The position numbers and the translations under genes were made by a program. The notes beneath the pieces are model-generated. The model searched no databases, was not told the origin of the DNA, and saw nothing but the letters and a program-made list of their open reading frames with translations. DNA of 64,000 nucleotides from Planctomycetes bacterium MalM25 (GTDB lineage Bacteria > Planctomycetota > Planctomycetia > Pirellulales > Lacipirellulaceae), in assembly GCA_007745835.1 (NCBI GenBank), contig CP036424.1, positions 372,001 to 436,000 of the forward strand. Reading direction: 5' to 3'. This document shows, piece after piece, positions 36,400 to 45,800 of this stretch; within the stretch, counting starts at the first letter, position 1, and each line of letters starts with the position of its first letter.

Positions 36400-38877
36400 T
36401 CAACGCCAGTTCAGCACCGCGAAGACCCCTTCGCCTTCGCGGATGCGATCGGGCAGCGTCAGCAGCCGATCGCGATAGACGCTCAGCAACACAGCCCCGG
36501 CGAACAGGGCGCCGCCGCCCGCCATCAAGTAGACGGCGACATTCTGCAGCTGGTCCGGCACGTTGATCAGCGTGATCAGGCTTAGCAGATAGACCGTCAG
36601 CGTGACGATTCCGGTCAAGGTGGTCGCCTTCAGCCGGCACAGAAAGCCGCTGCCGATGAGGGCCAGGCCCAGCGCGAGCACGCCGACTTCGTGGAGCATG
36701 GTCCACCAAGGTTCGCCGCCGCCTGCGCGGATGACGAGCAGACCGATCGCGGCCGGCGCGGTCGCCATCAGGCTGCCCACCCAAAGGTTGGCGTCGACAA
36801 AGCTCTCTCGGCCCCGCTGGCCCTCGGCGTGGTTTGCTTCCCGGCGCCAACCGAGATGGCCCACCACCAGCATCCCCACACCGATCGCGGTGCCGAGCAG
36901 CTCGACCCGTTGCACCAAGCTGAGCACGCTCAACTCGTTGACGCCGAGACCGACGAGGATCAGCTGTCCGACCGTCAGGGCGATCATGCCCCGACGCCCT
37001 TCGTGGGGTCTTGTCAGCCAAGCCGCCACGCCGCCAAGCACCGTTTGGACGACCAGCAGACCGAGCAGAGGAGCTTCCATCTCGTGGGCCAGCAGGCGAT
37101 TGCTAACGAGCAAGCCGCCGGCCGTGGCGCCCAGGATGACCGCGATCCTTCCCGGGAAGGCGGCCTGCTCGAGCCGCGAGGGCAGCAAGCGGCTCGCCAC
37201 GACGGCCGTCGTGCCCAGCGTGCTGAGAGTCAACAGCGACAGGTGCAAGCCGACCTGATAGACCACCATGGCTTGCGCGCCGGACGCGACCAGCAACAGG
37301 GCGGCGATGATGGCCGCGTACGGCCGATTCGCTTGCATCGACACCACGCCGAAAGCGAAGGCCAGCAGGCCGGTCGCCGCGATCGTGCCGAGGGCCGGCT
37401 GGAAGAACGCGTAGGGCGCCAGCCCCGCGAGAACGACCAAGGCGGTCGTTTCAGCCGCCCTGGCGAAAGCGCCCGTGCGGGAAGGGAACGTCAAGAACGC
37501 CCAGGCCACCGGCGTGCAGGCGAGCAACGCGAACCGCCAAGCCAGCGCGAAGCTCTCGGGTGGCGCCGTGATATAACTCAGCCCGGCCGAGGCGGCGAGC
37601 GTGGTCAGGCCGAGGCCGACCAAGTGATTGGGCTTCGTGCGATCGCTTTGCTTGATCGCGAGTCCTTGTGCCGTCGCGGCGAGCGAGGTCGCGACGAGGT
37701 AACCGAAATCGAGGCTGAAGCCGACGATCTCAACGCCGGGCATCCAGAGCCCGCGCAGCAACTGCACGGTCGTGAGCACCACCGCGGCGCCCCCGGTGAA
37801 GCGAGCCAGGCCTTGCGTGAGGCCCAGCAGCTCGTGCGCCTCGTCGCCTTCGCCACGCAGCGTGGGTTCGAAGAGGCGGCACGCGATGGCCACCACGGCA
37901 AGCAGCCCAACGCCGATCGTTTCCGTGAACTCGATGCCCATGAGATCGAAGCCGATGAGGGCGCTCCACGCCAGCGACAACGCCGCGAAGAGCGAGTAGC
38001 GTTTCCCCCCCACGGTCAGACGCGAGTAGGCGTAGGCGTACACGCCCGCCAAGGCGAGGCCGAGGGCGGCGAGCTTCACTCGGGTGACGGTCGCCACATC
38101 GGGGGCGGTGAACCAACCCAGGTCGGCGAACACGGCCCCGTACAGGCGGCCCGCGACCCGTCCCCCGAGCAGGACCACCAAGCCGGTCGCGAGCAGCGCG
38201 TGGCCGGCCCGGAAGAACGCTCGCCCGAAGTCGCCGCGGGTGAACGCGGCGTACGCCTCGTCACGCGCTTGCGCCGGGAAGAGACGCTCCGCGTGCAAGC
38301 AGGCAACGCCGAGGGCGACCAGTAGCGTGCTCGGCGCGAGCACTTCCCAGAGGCGTTCGACCTGCCCCCCCGCGAGGAAGAGCAAGCCCGAGAGGGCCAC
38401 GCCTCCGACGAACGCGTAGACGAACAGAGAGTCCTTCAAGAGCCTGGCGATGCCGGCGTAGATCACGCAGCAAACCAGCGCGGGGAGCCAAAGGTGCCCA
38501 CCCCCATCGAGTGTGATGAGCCCCTGCGCGTCGTAGAACCAGAGGTTGAGCGGCAGCAGCAGGCACGCGAGCATCGCCGTCGCCCGCCCGGCAAGTTGGT
38601 GACGCGTTCGGGTTGCGATCGCGACCCCCGCGGCGAGCAGCCCCAGGTTCGCCAGTCCCAGGCCCGAGGCGGCGATGACCGGGTCCTTGAACACCCCGAC
38701 CACCGCCAGCCAGATAACCAGCCCGAGCGACAAGAGTCCTCCGCCCGTGGCCATGAGGGTTTGAATGCCACGTGGATCGAGCAGCAACTGGACCCAGCTG
38801 AGGGCTGTCGAATCGGTTGGGATCTGCTCGTCAGGCGGTGGCGGCGAGCTTGTTGGGTGCGAATCGTTGGGGGCCAT
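36400..38877 (-). CDS. Large polytopic membrane protein
   Basis: Protein of 825 residues with a cytoplasmic Pro/Asp-rich start (residues 1-30) and then roughly two dozen hydrophobic segments over the rest, such as GLLSLGLVIWLAVVGVF, LVVLLGGRVAGRLYGAVFAD and ATTALVVLAGLAPYAFFQPA. Long charged loops are few. No transporter or enzyme motif recognised; repeats of paired helices resemble the DUF2157/DUF2339 type of multi-helix proteins. The chosen ATG 38877 follows TAGGAGA (Shine-Dalgarno GGAG, seven bases). The in-frame extension to 39072 would run through a -24/-12 promoter match on this strand and is rejected. It is divergent from a sigma-54 activator. Confidence 0.82.
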   Translation of the reverse strand: MAPNDSHPTSSPPPPDEQIPTDSTALSWVQLLLDPRGIQTLMATGGGLLSLGLVIWLAVVGVFKDPVIAASGLGLANLGLLAAGVAIATRTRHQLAGRATAMLACLLLPLNLWFYDAQGLITLDGGGHLWLPALVCCVIYAGIARLLKDSLFVYAFVGGVALSGLLFLAGGQVERLWEVLAPSTLLVALGVACLHAERLFPAQARDEAYAAFTRGDFGRAFFRAGHALLATGLVVLLGGRVAGRLYGAVFADLGWFTAPDVATVTRVKLAALGLALAGVYAYAYSRLTVGGKRYSLFAALSLAWSALIGFDLMGIEFTETIGVGLLAVVAIACRLFEPTLRGEGDEAHELLGLTQGLARFTGGAAVVLTTVQLLRGLWMPGVEIVGFSLDFGYLVATSLAATAQGLAIKQSDRTKPNHLVGLGLTTLAASAGLSYITAPPESFALAWRFALLACTPVAWAFLTFPSRTGAFARAAETTALVVLAGLAPYAFFQPALGTIAATGLLAFAFGVVSMQANRPYAAIIAALLLVASGAQAMVVYQVGLHLSLLTLSTLGTTAVVASRLLPSRLEQAAFPGRIAVILGATAGGLLVSNRLLAHEMEAPLLGLLVVQTVLGGVAAWLTRPHEGRRGMIALTVGQLILVGLGVNELSVLSLVQRVELLGTAIGVGMLVVGHLGWRREANHAEGQRGRESFVDANLWVGSLMATAPAAIGLLVIRAGGGEPWWTMLHEVGVLALGLALIGSGFLCRLKATTLTGIVTLTVYLLSLITLINVPDQLQNVAVYLMAGGGALFAGAVLLSVYRDRLLTLPDRIREGEGVFAVLNWR

Positions 38878-38941
38878 GGCGTGTCTCCTACGGGTGGGGC
38901 GAGGCGATTGCGGTCGTCGGGACCGGACGCCTTTCGCGTTA

Positions 38942-38956
38942 GCAAGGAGTGCGCCA
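38942..38956 (-). promoter_or_regulatory. Sigma-54 (-24/-12) promoter
   Basis: On the minus strand the sequence reads TGGCGC, five bases, TTGC, against the consensus TGGCAC-N5-TTGC: one mismatch, with the invariant GG and GC at the correct spacing. Predicted start about 38930, giving a leader of about 53 bases before the ATG at 38877. The adjacent divergent gene encodes a sigma-54 activator, which makes the match meaningful. Not tested. Confidence 0.7.
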
Positions 38957-39095
38957 GAGTTGGTTGGTCGTCGTAAGCCCTTGCTGTTTATCGGGTTGTG
39001 GGATTCGCGAGCCGGCAGGCTAAGACGGCGAGCGTCGCCCGCCAAGTAATGCGTACACTGTGGGTACACCACCCGTGCATTGAGTGTCGTTGGCG

Positions 39096-40661
39096 ATGGC
39101 GAAACTAACCCCCGAAGAACGCCCCCTGCTTGAGGCGTTCAGCGAGCTCACCTACTGCAACCCTTTCGAGCCCGTGCGGATCGAGCTCGAGCAGGCGGTG
39201 CTGGGGGATCGCTTTGTCCCGGAAGGGCTCGATTCCTGGAGCCGCACCGAGAAGTTGGATCGCCGCGAGCGGCAGAACGTTGTGCGACTAACTGAGCTTG
39301 CCGGTCAGCTCGTCAACCAGCTCGCGGAGCGCCAGCAGAAGGGGGATGCGCTGACCGGCCAGGACGCCGCCCACTACGACGACCTGGTCACCTACACGCT
39401 TTACTACCGCCACCTTGCTGGCCTGGACGAGTCGTTGCTCGACCCCGGGAACGCCAACCATCGGCTGAAGCGGTTGGCTGGGGTTTGGCGCGCCTTCAGC
39501 GAGGATCGCGAACGGCTCCTCGCGCCCCTCGGGGCGGCCGAACGCCGCGACTTGCCGGAGAGCGATCACCTGTTCGCCTGCCTCCACCAGGTGCGCCGCG
39601 CGTTCAACGCGATCTTCGATTACCTCATCGGCGAGTCGCGCCCGGCGACGCGCCTGCGCGCCCAGGTGTGGCAATCGATCTTCACCCACGACCTGCGCCG
39701 TTACCGCCGCACGCTGTACCGTTGTATGGGCGACCTCGCGACGCTGGTTACGGGGCCGTCGGGGAGCGGCAAGGAACTCGTGGCGAGGGCGATCGGGAGT
39801 TCGCAGTACCGCGCGTTCGACGGCGAATCGGGCGCCTTTGTTGTCGCGGCGGAGTCGGGCGAGGCGTTCATCGCCCTCAACCTGTCGGCCCTCTCGCCGA
39901 CGCTCATCGAGTCCGAACTCTTCGGCCACCACAAGGGCGCTTTCACCGGAGCGACGGGCGACCACGTCGGTTGGCTCGAGCGTTGCCCGGCGCACGGCGC
40001 CGTGTTCCTCGATGAGATCGGCGAGCTCGACCCGGCGATCCAGGTGAAGCTGTTGCGGGTCGCCCAGACCCGTGACTACAGCCGACTGGGGGAGAGCAAG
40101 CCGCGACACTTTTTCGGCAAGCTCCTGGCGGCGACCAACCGCGACCTGGCGACCGAGATGCGCGAAGGGCGTTTTCGCGAGGACCTTTATTACCGGCTCT
40201 GCTCGGACCGGGTGATGGTCCCCTCGCTCCAAGAGCAGATCGTTGATCGCCCCGAAGTGCTCAGTGGGCTCACCCGCTTCCTGTCGCACCGGGTGCTCGG
40301 AGGGGGCGACATCGAGCGGGAGGTCGAAACCCTCTCCCTGGAAGTGCTGGCGTGGATCGATCAGCGTCTGCCCAGCGGTTACGGCTGGCCCGGCAACATC
40401 CGTGAGCTCGAGCAATGCGTGCGCAGCGTGCTGGTGCGTCGGGAGTACCACCCCCCTTCCAGCGAAAGCGGTCCCGCCCACTCGCGGTGGCTGCGTCACG
40501 CTCAGGGGGGCAAGCTGACCGCCGAGGAGCTGCTCAACGCCTACTGCCGTCTCGTGTACGAGCGGCAGGGGGGGTACGAGCAAGCGGCTCGCGTGCTGGG
40601 GCTCGATCGTCGCACGGTTAAGAGCCGCGTCATGGCGGCGTCGGATGGCGGCGGCGACTAG
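39096..40661 (+). CDS. Sigma-54-dependent transcriptional activator
   Basis: Activator of 521 residues. The N-terminal about 205 residues ([20 protein letters not shown] ... [20 protein letters not shown]) have no receiver, PAS or GAF signature and may be an unusual sensor. The AAA+ domain (about 215-440) has Walker A GPSGSGKE, the sigma-54-contact loop GAFTGA (in [16 protein letters not shown]), Walker [11 protein letters not shown] and the R-finger block [19 protein letters not shown]. The C terminus is a Fis-type HTH ([20 protein letters not shown]). It sits divergent from the membrane protein gene and within 220 bases of its -24/-12 promoter, so direct activation is likely. Confidence 0.93.
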   Translation: MAKLTPEERPLLEAFSELTYCNPFEPVRIELEQAVLGDRFVPEGLDSWSRTEKLDRRERQNVVRLTELAGQLVNQLAERQQKGDALTGQDAAHYDDLVTYTLYYRHLAGLDESLLDPGNANHRLKRLAGVWRAFSEDRERLLAPLGAAERRDLPESDHLFACLHQVRRAFNAIFDYLIGESRPATRLRAQVWQSIFTHDLRRYRRTLYRCMGDLATLVTGPSGSGKELVARAIGSSQYRAFDGESGAFVVAAESGEAFIALNLSALSPTLIESELFGHHKGAFTGATGDHVGWLERCPAHGAVFLDEIGELDPAIQVKLLRVAQTRDYSRLGESKPRHFFGKLLAATNRDLATEMREGRFREDLYYRLCSDRVMVPSLQEQIVDRPEVLSGLTRFLSHRVLGGGDIEREVETLSLEVLAWIDQRLPSGYGWPGNIRELEQCVRSVLVRREYHPPSSESGPAHSRWLRHAQGGKLTAEELLNAYCRLVYERQGGYEQAARVLGLDRRTVKSRVMAASDGGGD

Positions 40662-40687
40662 GCCGGCCCCCCCCCAAACGCCGCCAG

Positions 40688-40736
40688 CCCGCCGAGCCGC
40701 CTCCGGTGAAGGAGACCGCTCGTCGGGCTCGGCGGG
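40688..40736. repeat. GC-rich hairpin between convergent genes
   Basis: CCCGCCGAGCC (40688-40698) and GGCTCGGCGGG (40726-40736) form an 11-base stem around a 27-base loop, in the gap between the sigma-54 activator and a convergent small exported gene. No T-run, so it may be a barrier or RNA 3' structure rather than a classical terminator. Confidence 0.5.
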
Positions 40737-40847
40737 ATCGTCGGGGAGGCTGAGGTTTGTTTGGGACCGACTCCACGAATTCGAGTGGCGTGGCGGTCGA
40801 GTTTCTCAGCGTGATGTCCCCGAGGTTCTCAGGCGTGGCGACGCGGC

Positions 40848-41249
40848 TCAGTAGCATCCCCAGTAGCTGGTGATGACCGGAGCGCAGTGGTGGTAGCAGC
40901 GGGTGATGGGGCGGTAGCAGTACAGCGGTCGGCAGTAGCTGTAGCAGTGGCCGTAGCTGCGGTAGCAACTGCGGTAGCCACGGTAGCCGCCCCAGTGGCC
41001 GCCCCAGCCGCCGCGTCGGAAGCCGCCGAAGCGACGGAAGCAGGCCTCGATGGCGTCGGTCTCTTGGCCGGCGTTCTCGGCGAGTCCGTCCAGGTCGATC
41101 GCGTCGAGGTCGAGCTCTTCGACGTCGGCCGACGTGTCGTTGATGGTGTTGAGGTCCATGTTCGCCAGATCATCCATCAGGTCGCCGGCGAAGGCGGAGC
41201 CGGACAGCACGAACATCGAAGCGAAGGCGAGCGTGAAGTTCTTGAGCAT
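40848..41249 (-). CDS. Small exported Tyr/Cys/Gly-rich protein
   Basis: Exported protein of 133 residues. The signal peptide is FTLAFASMFVLSGSAFAG. The middle (25-70) is acidic with Asp/Leu repeats (DLDAIDLDGLAENAGQETDA), and the C-terminal 60 residues are rich in Tyr, Cys, Gly, Arg and His (FRRGGWGGHWGGYRGYRSCY, YGHCYSYCRPLYCYR). Eight Cys and many His suggest metal binding, disulfides or tyrosine crosslinks, but no family is recognised. I use the Met at 41249 (MLKNFT). An extra ATG at 41264 is possible. Confidence 0.75.
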   Translation of the reverse strand: MLKNFTLAFASMFVLSGSAFAGDLMDDLANMDLNTINDTSADVEELDLDAIDLDGLAENAGQETDAIEACFRRFGGFRRGGWGGHWGGYRGYRSCYRSYGHCYSYCRPLYCYRPITRCYHHCAPVITSYWGCY

Positions 41250-41729
41250 CGGAAGGTTCTCCAAAATCGGCAGGCGTTGGATTGAATGGCGAGGCGAGCG
41301 AGTCTGCCGTGTCTCGTCGTCGCCGGTGAGAGCGTTGTGTCTCTGCCAACGCCAAGCGGCGGGATCGCCCGGGTGTTACGGGGCGGTTCGGTTTTTCTTT
41401 GAACCACGAAGAAACGACGGAACAACGGCCGCCTGCTCGGGGCGACGCAGGAAGGCTGAAGGTGACGCTGGAGGGATTGAGTCAGCGCGTATCCCCCTCC
41501 CTTTCAGGGAGGGGCTAGGGGAGGGTCAGCCCGTTCGGCACAGGGCAGTCGTCTTGTGCTGAACGCCTTCACCCTCCCCAACCCCTCCCTGCAAGGGAGG
41601 GGCTTATTTCGTCGTGCCCTTCGTGTCTTCGTCGTTCCCCCCTGTAACACCCGCCGGCGGGCTCCGCTTGGCTGGTTAGAACCCAACCCCCATCCCAGCC
41701 ATCTGGACCCCTGTTCCAGGAGCCAAGCC
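41250..41729. other. 480-base divergent gap with repeats
   Basis: No gene seen. Contains the palindromic element 41493-41603 (separate entry) and flanking half-matches: CCACGAAGAAACGACGG at about 41403 against the reverse complement of CCTTCGTGTCTTCGTCG at about 41620. These A/C-rich 'ACGAAGACACGAAGG' phrases recur across planctomycete genomes from general knowledge. Confidence 0.5.
41493..41603. repeat. About 110-base near-perfect inverted-repeat element
   Basis: Two small hairpins, CCCCTCCCTTTCAGGGAGGGG (41493-41514) and CCCCTCCCTGCAAGGGAGGGG (41582-41602), lie in opposite orientation. Inner partners also pair: AGGGGAGGGT with ACCCTCCCC, and GTTCGGCAC (41533-41541) with GTGCTGAAC (41556-41564, one mismatch). 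The whole unit is one large imperfect palindrome, like a REP or BIME-type or MITE-like element. Confidence 0.7.
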
Positions 41730-42629
41730 ATGCGTCGCCTCGCCCCCTTCGCCCTCGTGGCCCTTGCCCTCTCACTGACGCCTGCGGCCAGCCGGGCCGA
41801 TGACCTGTTCTCCGAGTTCGCCGTGGAGTCGGTGTTCGCCGCCTCGGTGAGCTCGAACTCCTCTGCCAGCAGCGACAAGACCGTCGCTTCCTCCCGCGTG
41901 ACGGGGGCAGGCCAGCTCGGTTCGATGCTCCGCACGGCCGGCTACGAGCCGGAACGGATCGACGGCAAGGCGGTGAAGGTCACCGTCACCCACGGCGAAT
42001 GGACCATCCCAACGGTCTTGCGGGCCGATGTCGGAAGGAGCGAGATCGCCCTGACGATGGGCCTGGCCACGCCGAAGAAGGCGGCCGAACTGGGGGGCGA
42101 GAAGCTCCTGCGGCTGCTTGCTGGGGCCCCGGATGCGGGGGGAGCCTACTTTGCGTACGACACCGAACTCAGCCAGATCCAGCTCCGCAAGTCCGTCTCC
42201 GCCCGTGAGCTCAACAGCTTGCGATTGGGTCGTTTGCTGACCGAGATGGCCGAATTAGCGGTTTCCCGTGAGTCCACCTGGTACGAGGCGCGCCAGAAGG
42301 AGCAGGCCTCCGCGACGACCCGGCCCCAGAGCTCCAGCCCGCAGAAAGTGGTGACGGCTTCGCTCGCGGGCTCGTGGGTAGCCCCTCTGGCTGGGGGCGA
42401 GGCGTTCGCCATCCGTCTGACCGAGGCGGGGCGATTCTCGCTGGCCCACGTGAAATCGGGCCGCACCACGACCTCCACCGGTGCCGTGCAGCGTGAGGGG
42501 CAGCGGCTGAGCCTGGTCGGCTCAACCGGGGTCACGATCCGGGGCGTGCTGTCGAGCCAGACGAGCCAGGGGTTCGACCTGACTCTGGGTGGTGGCCGCA
42601 AGCTGACCTTCAAGCGAGCCGGGAAGTGA
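41730..42629 (+). CDS. Exported hypothetical protein
   Basis: Exported protein of 299 residues with a signal peptide (RRLAPFALVALALSLTPAASR). Residues 45-180 look like a type III secretion chaperone/bacterial YbjN-like or pili-assembly alpha/beta fold (GSMLRTAGYEPERIDGKAVKV, SEIALTMGLATPKKAAELGG), and the C-terminal 90 residues are a small beta domain (GSWVAPLAGGEAFAIRLTEA, then GVTIRGVLSSQTSQGFDLTL). No firm family. The frame opens at 41556, but the upstream part overlaps the repeat element, so ATG 41730 with the signal peptide is correct. It stands alone upstream of the giant protease gene by 213 bases. Confidence 0.75.
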   Translation: MRRLAPFALVALALSLTPAASRADDLFSEFAVESVFAASVSSNSSASSDKTVASSRVTGAGQLGSMLRTAGYEPERIDGKAVKVTVTHGEWTIPTVLRADVGRSEIALTMGLATPKKAAELGGEKLLRLLAGAPDAGGAYFAYDTELSQIQLRKSVSARELNSLRLGRLLTEMAELAVSRESTWYEARQKEQASATTRPQSSSPQKVVTASLAGSWVAPLAGGEAFAIRLTEAGRFSLAHVKSGRTTTSTGAVQREGQRLSLVGSTGVTIRGVLSSQTSQGFDLTLGGGRKLTFKRAGK

Positions 42630-42842
42630 GGCCCTTGTGAGAGGGTGATCCCCGTCGGGGGGGCAGTCAGCGTCGGCGCCCTTTTCAAGCCCTTGGCACG
42701 CAGATTCTAGGAATTCCGCAAAGGGTTCGTTGTCCAACGTAGCAGCCACAAAATACTCGCAAGGGGCTGTGGCGCATGGCTATGCTGTATGGCCTGGAGT
42801 AGGCGTAGTGCGCCATGACGTGGTGAGACTCGGAGCAGGAAC

Positions 42843-45800
42843 ATGCGGATGCGTTTTCGGAACAGCAGTTTGGCGAAGGCTCCCCGACGGCGTCGGATGG
42901 GGGGCAAGGGCTGCGAGACACTCGAGATGCGGGCCATGCTGTCCGCCGACGGGTTCGCGACGTTCGATGCGACCGATGTGCGCATTTCCCCGGCGCTCCC
43001 GTACGTGTACGCCGGCGAGTTGGGCGAGGAAGCCCCGTTCGGCTCCGACATGACCACGCCGGTCTTTGATCTCGATTCGACCTTTGAGTTGCACAGCAAC
43101 CCCGAAGCGAATCACACGATCTACCTCGACTTCAACGGCCACCGGACCGAGGACACGCCTTGGAACGACTTGCTGCTGCAGGACACCGATTTCGAGGGTT
43201 CCCCGTTCGACACGCCTCCCTACGACATCGACGGCAACACCCTCAACTTCAGTGAGCAGGAGTTGCTGAACATCCAGGAAGCCTTCCTGAGAGTGTCGGA
43301 GGACTTCGCGCCGTTCCATGTCAATGTGACGACGCAGGAGCCCGAGGACCTGGACGACCTCCGGCGCACCGGAGGCCTGGACGAGCGTTGGGGTATCCGT
43401 GTCGTGATCGGTGGTCTCTCGACCGACTGGTACATCAACGTGGACGAGGGCGAGAACCCCATCGGCGGCGTCGCGTTTCTAAACTCGTTCAACAGCCAGA
43501 TCGACACGCCGACCTACGCCTTCGCCGAGTCGGGTTACGCGTCGGCGAAGAACATGGCGGAAGTGATTTCTCACGAGGTCGGCCACACCGTCGGCTTGTC
43601 GCACGATGGCCTGCTACCCCAGAACGGTTGGGACCCCGACGACCCGACCGATCCCCGCGCGCCGGTCGAGTATTACGGGGGGCAGGGCCTCTGGGCGCCC
43701 ATCATGGGCAACTCCTACGTCAACCCGATCTCGCAATGGAGCCAGGGCGAGTACTTCAACGCGGACAACCAACAAGACGACCTGGCGATCATCGCCGGTC
43801 CCGCCAACGGATTCGGCTTCCGCGAAGACGATCAACCGGGCACGCTTGTCAACAACGAGGTCGTCGATCCCGACCGGCTGCAGCGTGAGCCTCCGACAAC
43901 CGAGTCGATCTTCGCGAACGAGATCGTCTACTCGCAAGAGGGGCTCATCGAGCAGAACACCGACTACGACTTCTTCGAGTTCTTCGCGAACCAAGGGACC
44001 ATCACGATCGAGGCGCTGCCGGTCGCCTTCGGCCCGAACCTCGACATCAAGCTGGAGCTCCGCGACCCGAACGGCAATCTCATAGCCGAAGGCGCTCCCG
44101 ACGATCAGCTCGACGCGATCCTGGTCGGCACCGCTTTTGTGCCCGGATACTACACCGTCGCCGTGACCGGCGACGCGAGCCAAGCGGTCCCGCAGCCGAT
44201 CAGCCCCGACGCCACCGACTACACCGACTACGGCAGCCTCGGCGAGTACCAGCTGTCGATCACCGCTCCGCTCGGCCCCGAGCCCGACCCCTACGAGAAG
44301 AACGACTTCCTAGGCGAGGCCTACGACGCCCCCTACGCGGATTACACGATCTACGGTTCGATCCAGCAGGGCGGCGACGAGGATTTCTACAAGTGGACCG
44401 CCGGTGAGAACGGGACCCTCAAGGCCGACCTGCGGTTCTTTCATTCCGATGGCGACCTCGATCTCAGGATCTACGACCAGGCGGGCGTCCCGATCGTGGG
44501 GGCGATCAGCGCCTCGATCACGGACAACGAGTTCATCGAGATCCCGGTCACCGCGAACCAGTTCTACTACGTTCACGTGTGGGCCCCCAGCGCTTCGTAC
44601 GTCGATGAGTACACCCTGTGGCTCGACGGGCCGGGCGTGCCCCTCGATGGATTCACGAGCCTCGACGGCACGATCGACCTGGCGACCCAGTTCGATGAGT
44701 TCGAGTTCCCGGACATCGAAGTCCGATCGGAGCTCGGAGCGGTGGAGAGCAACGACACTCCGGCGAGCGCTCTGCGGCTGGAGCCGGGGCCGTCGATCGG
44801 TGGCGGAAGCCTGCCCGATTACGACCTCGATCTGTCGATCCACCGTCCCAACGACCGGGACTACATGCTGTGGACCTCCCCGGGCGACGGCAAGCTGATC
44901 CTCGACGCCGAGTTCGCCCACAGCGAAGCCAACATCGACCTCCAGGTGATGAAGGCGAACCTCGACTCGAACGGCGACCTCGTCTCGGTCGTCGAGATCG
45001 CGGGGGGGCTATCGGAGTCGATCACCGATAACGAGCAGGTCATTGTCGATGTGGAGGCCGGGCAGGCCTACATGATCCACGTCTTCACGACGATCACCCC
45101 GGGCACCAATCCGCCCGGCGACGCGCTCTACACGCTGCGGATCGACGGCCCGGACATCTCGTTCGACAGCTACGAGCTCAACAATTCGTGGCGCGACGCC
45201 AGCGACGCGCTGGACGGCGCCACCGGGTTGTTCCCCAACCTCTCGGTCCACAACGAGCTCGATTCGGACTGGTATCGCTGGACCGCCCCGGCGACCGGGG
45301 ACCTGCGGGCGCGGGCCTACTTCTTCCATCAGAACGGCGACCTCGATCTCGGCATCTACCGCCTCATCGTCGATCCCTCGGAGCCCGAGAACGAGGACCT
45401 CTGGACGATCGACCAGGTGGCGGTCTCGACCTCTTTGACCGACAACGAGTCGGCCACCGAGAGAGTGATCGGGGGCGAGGTCTACCTCATCAATGTTTAC
45501 GGGTTCGAGGGAGCGACCCAGTCGAACTACGCCCTTGAGCTGGCCTTCGCCGCCGCCCCGGAGATCCCCGGCGACTACGACGGCAACGGCTACGTCGATG
45601 GCCTCGACGAGAAGGTCTGGTTGGAAACCTACGGCGCCAACGATCTCAACCTGCCGCCGGGGGAGACCACGCTGAGGGCCGACGGAAACGGCGACGGTTT
45701 CGTCAACGCGGCGGACTACTCGATCTGGCGCGACAACCAAGGCTCCGGGTACGAACCGGAAACGGGGGCGGTGGGCCTCAGTGGCCGTAAGACCGCGCAG

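Noticed and set aside
36691-38325. 544-codon frame antisense to the membrane protein gene
   Set aside because: Charged, Gln/Arg/Glu-rich with no pattern, opposite a gene with clear membrane helices and a terminator. A shadow.
42694-42712. TGGCAC upstream of the giant protease gene resembling a sigma-54 -24 box
   Set aside because: The -12 position reads TTCT and lacks the invariant GC, so it is not a valid -24/-12 site.
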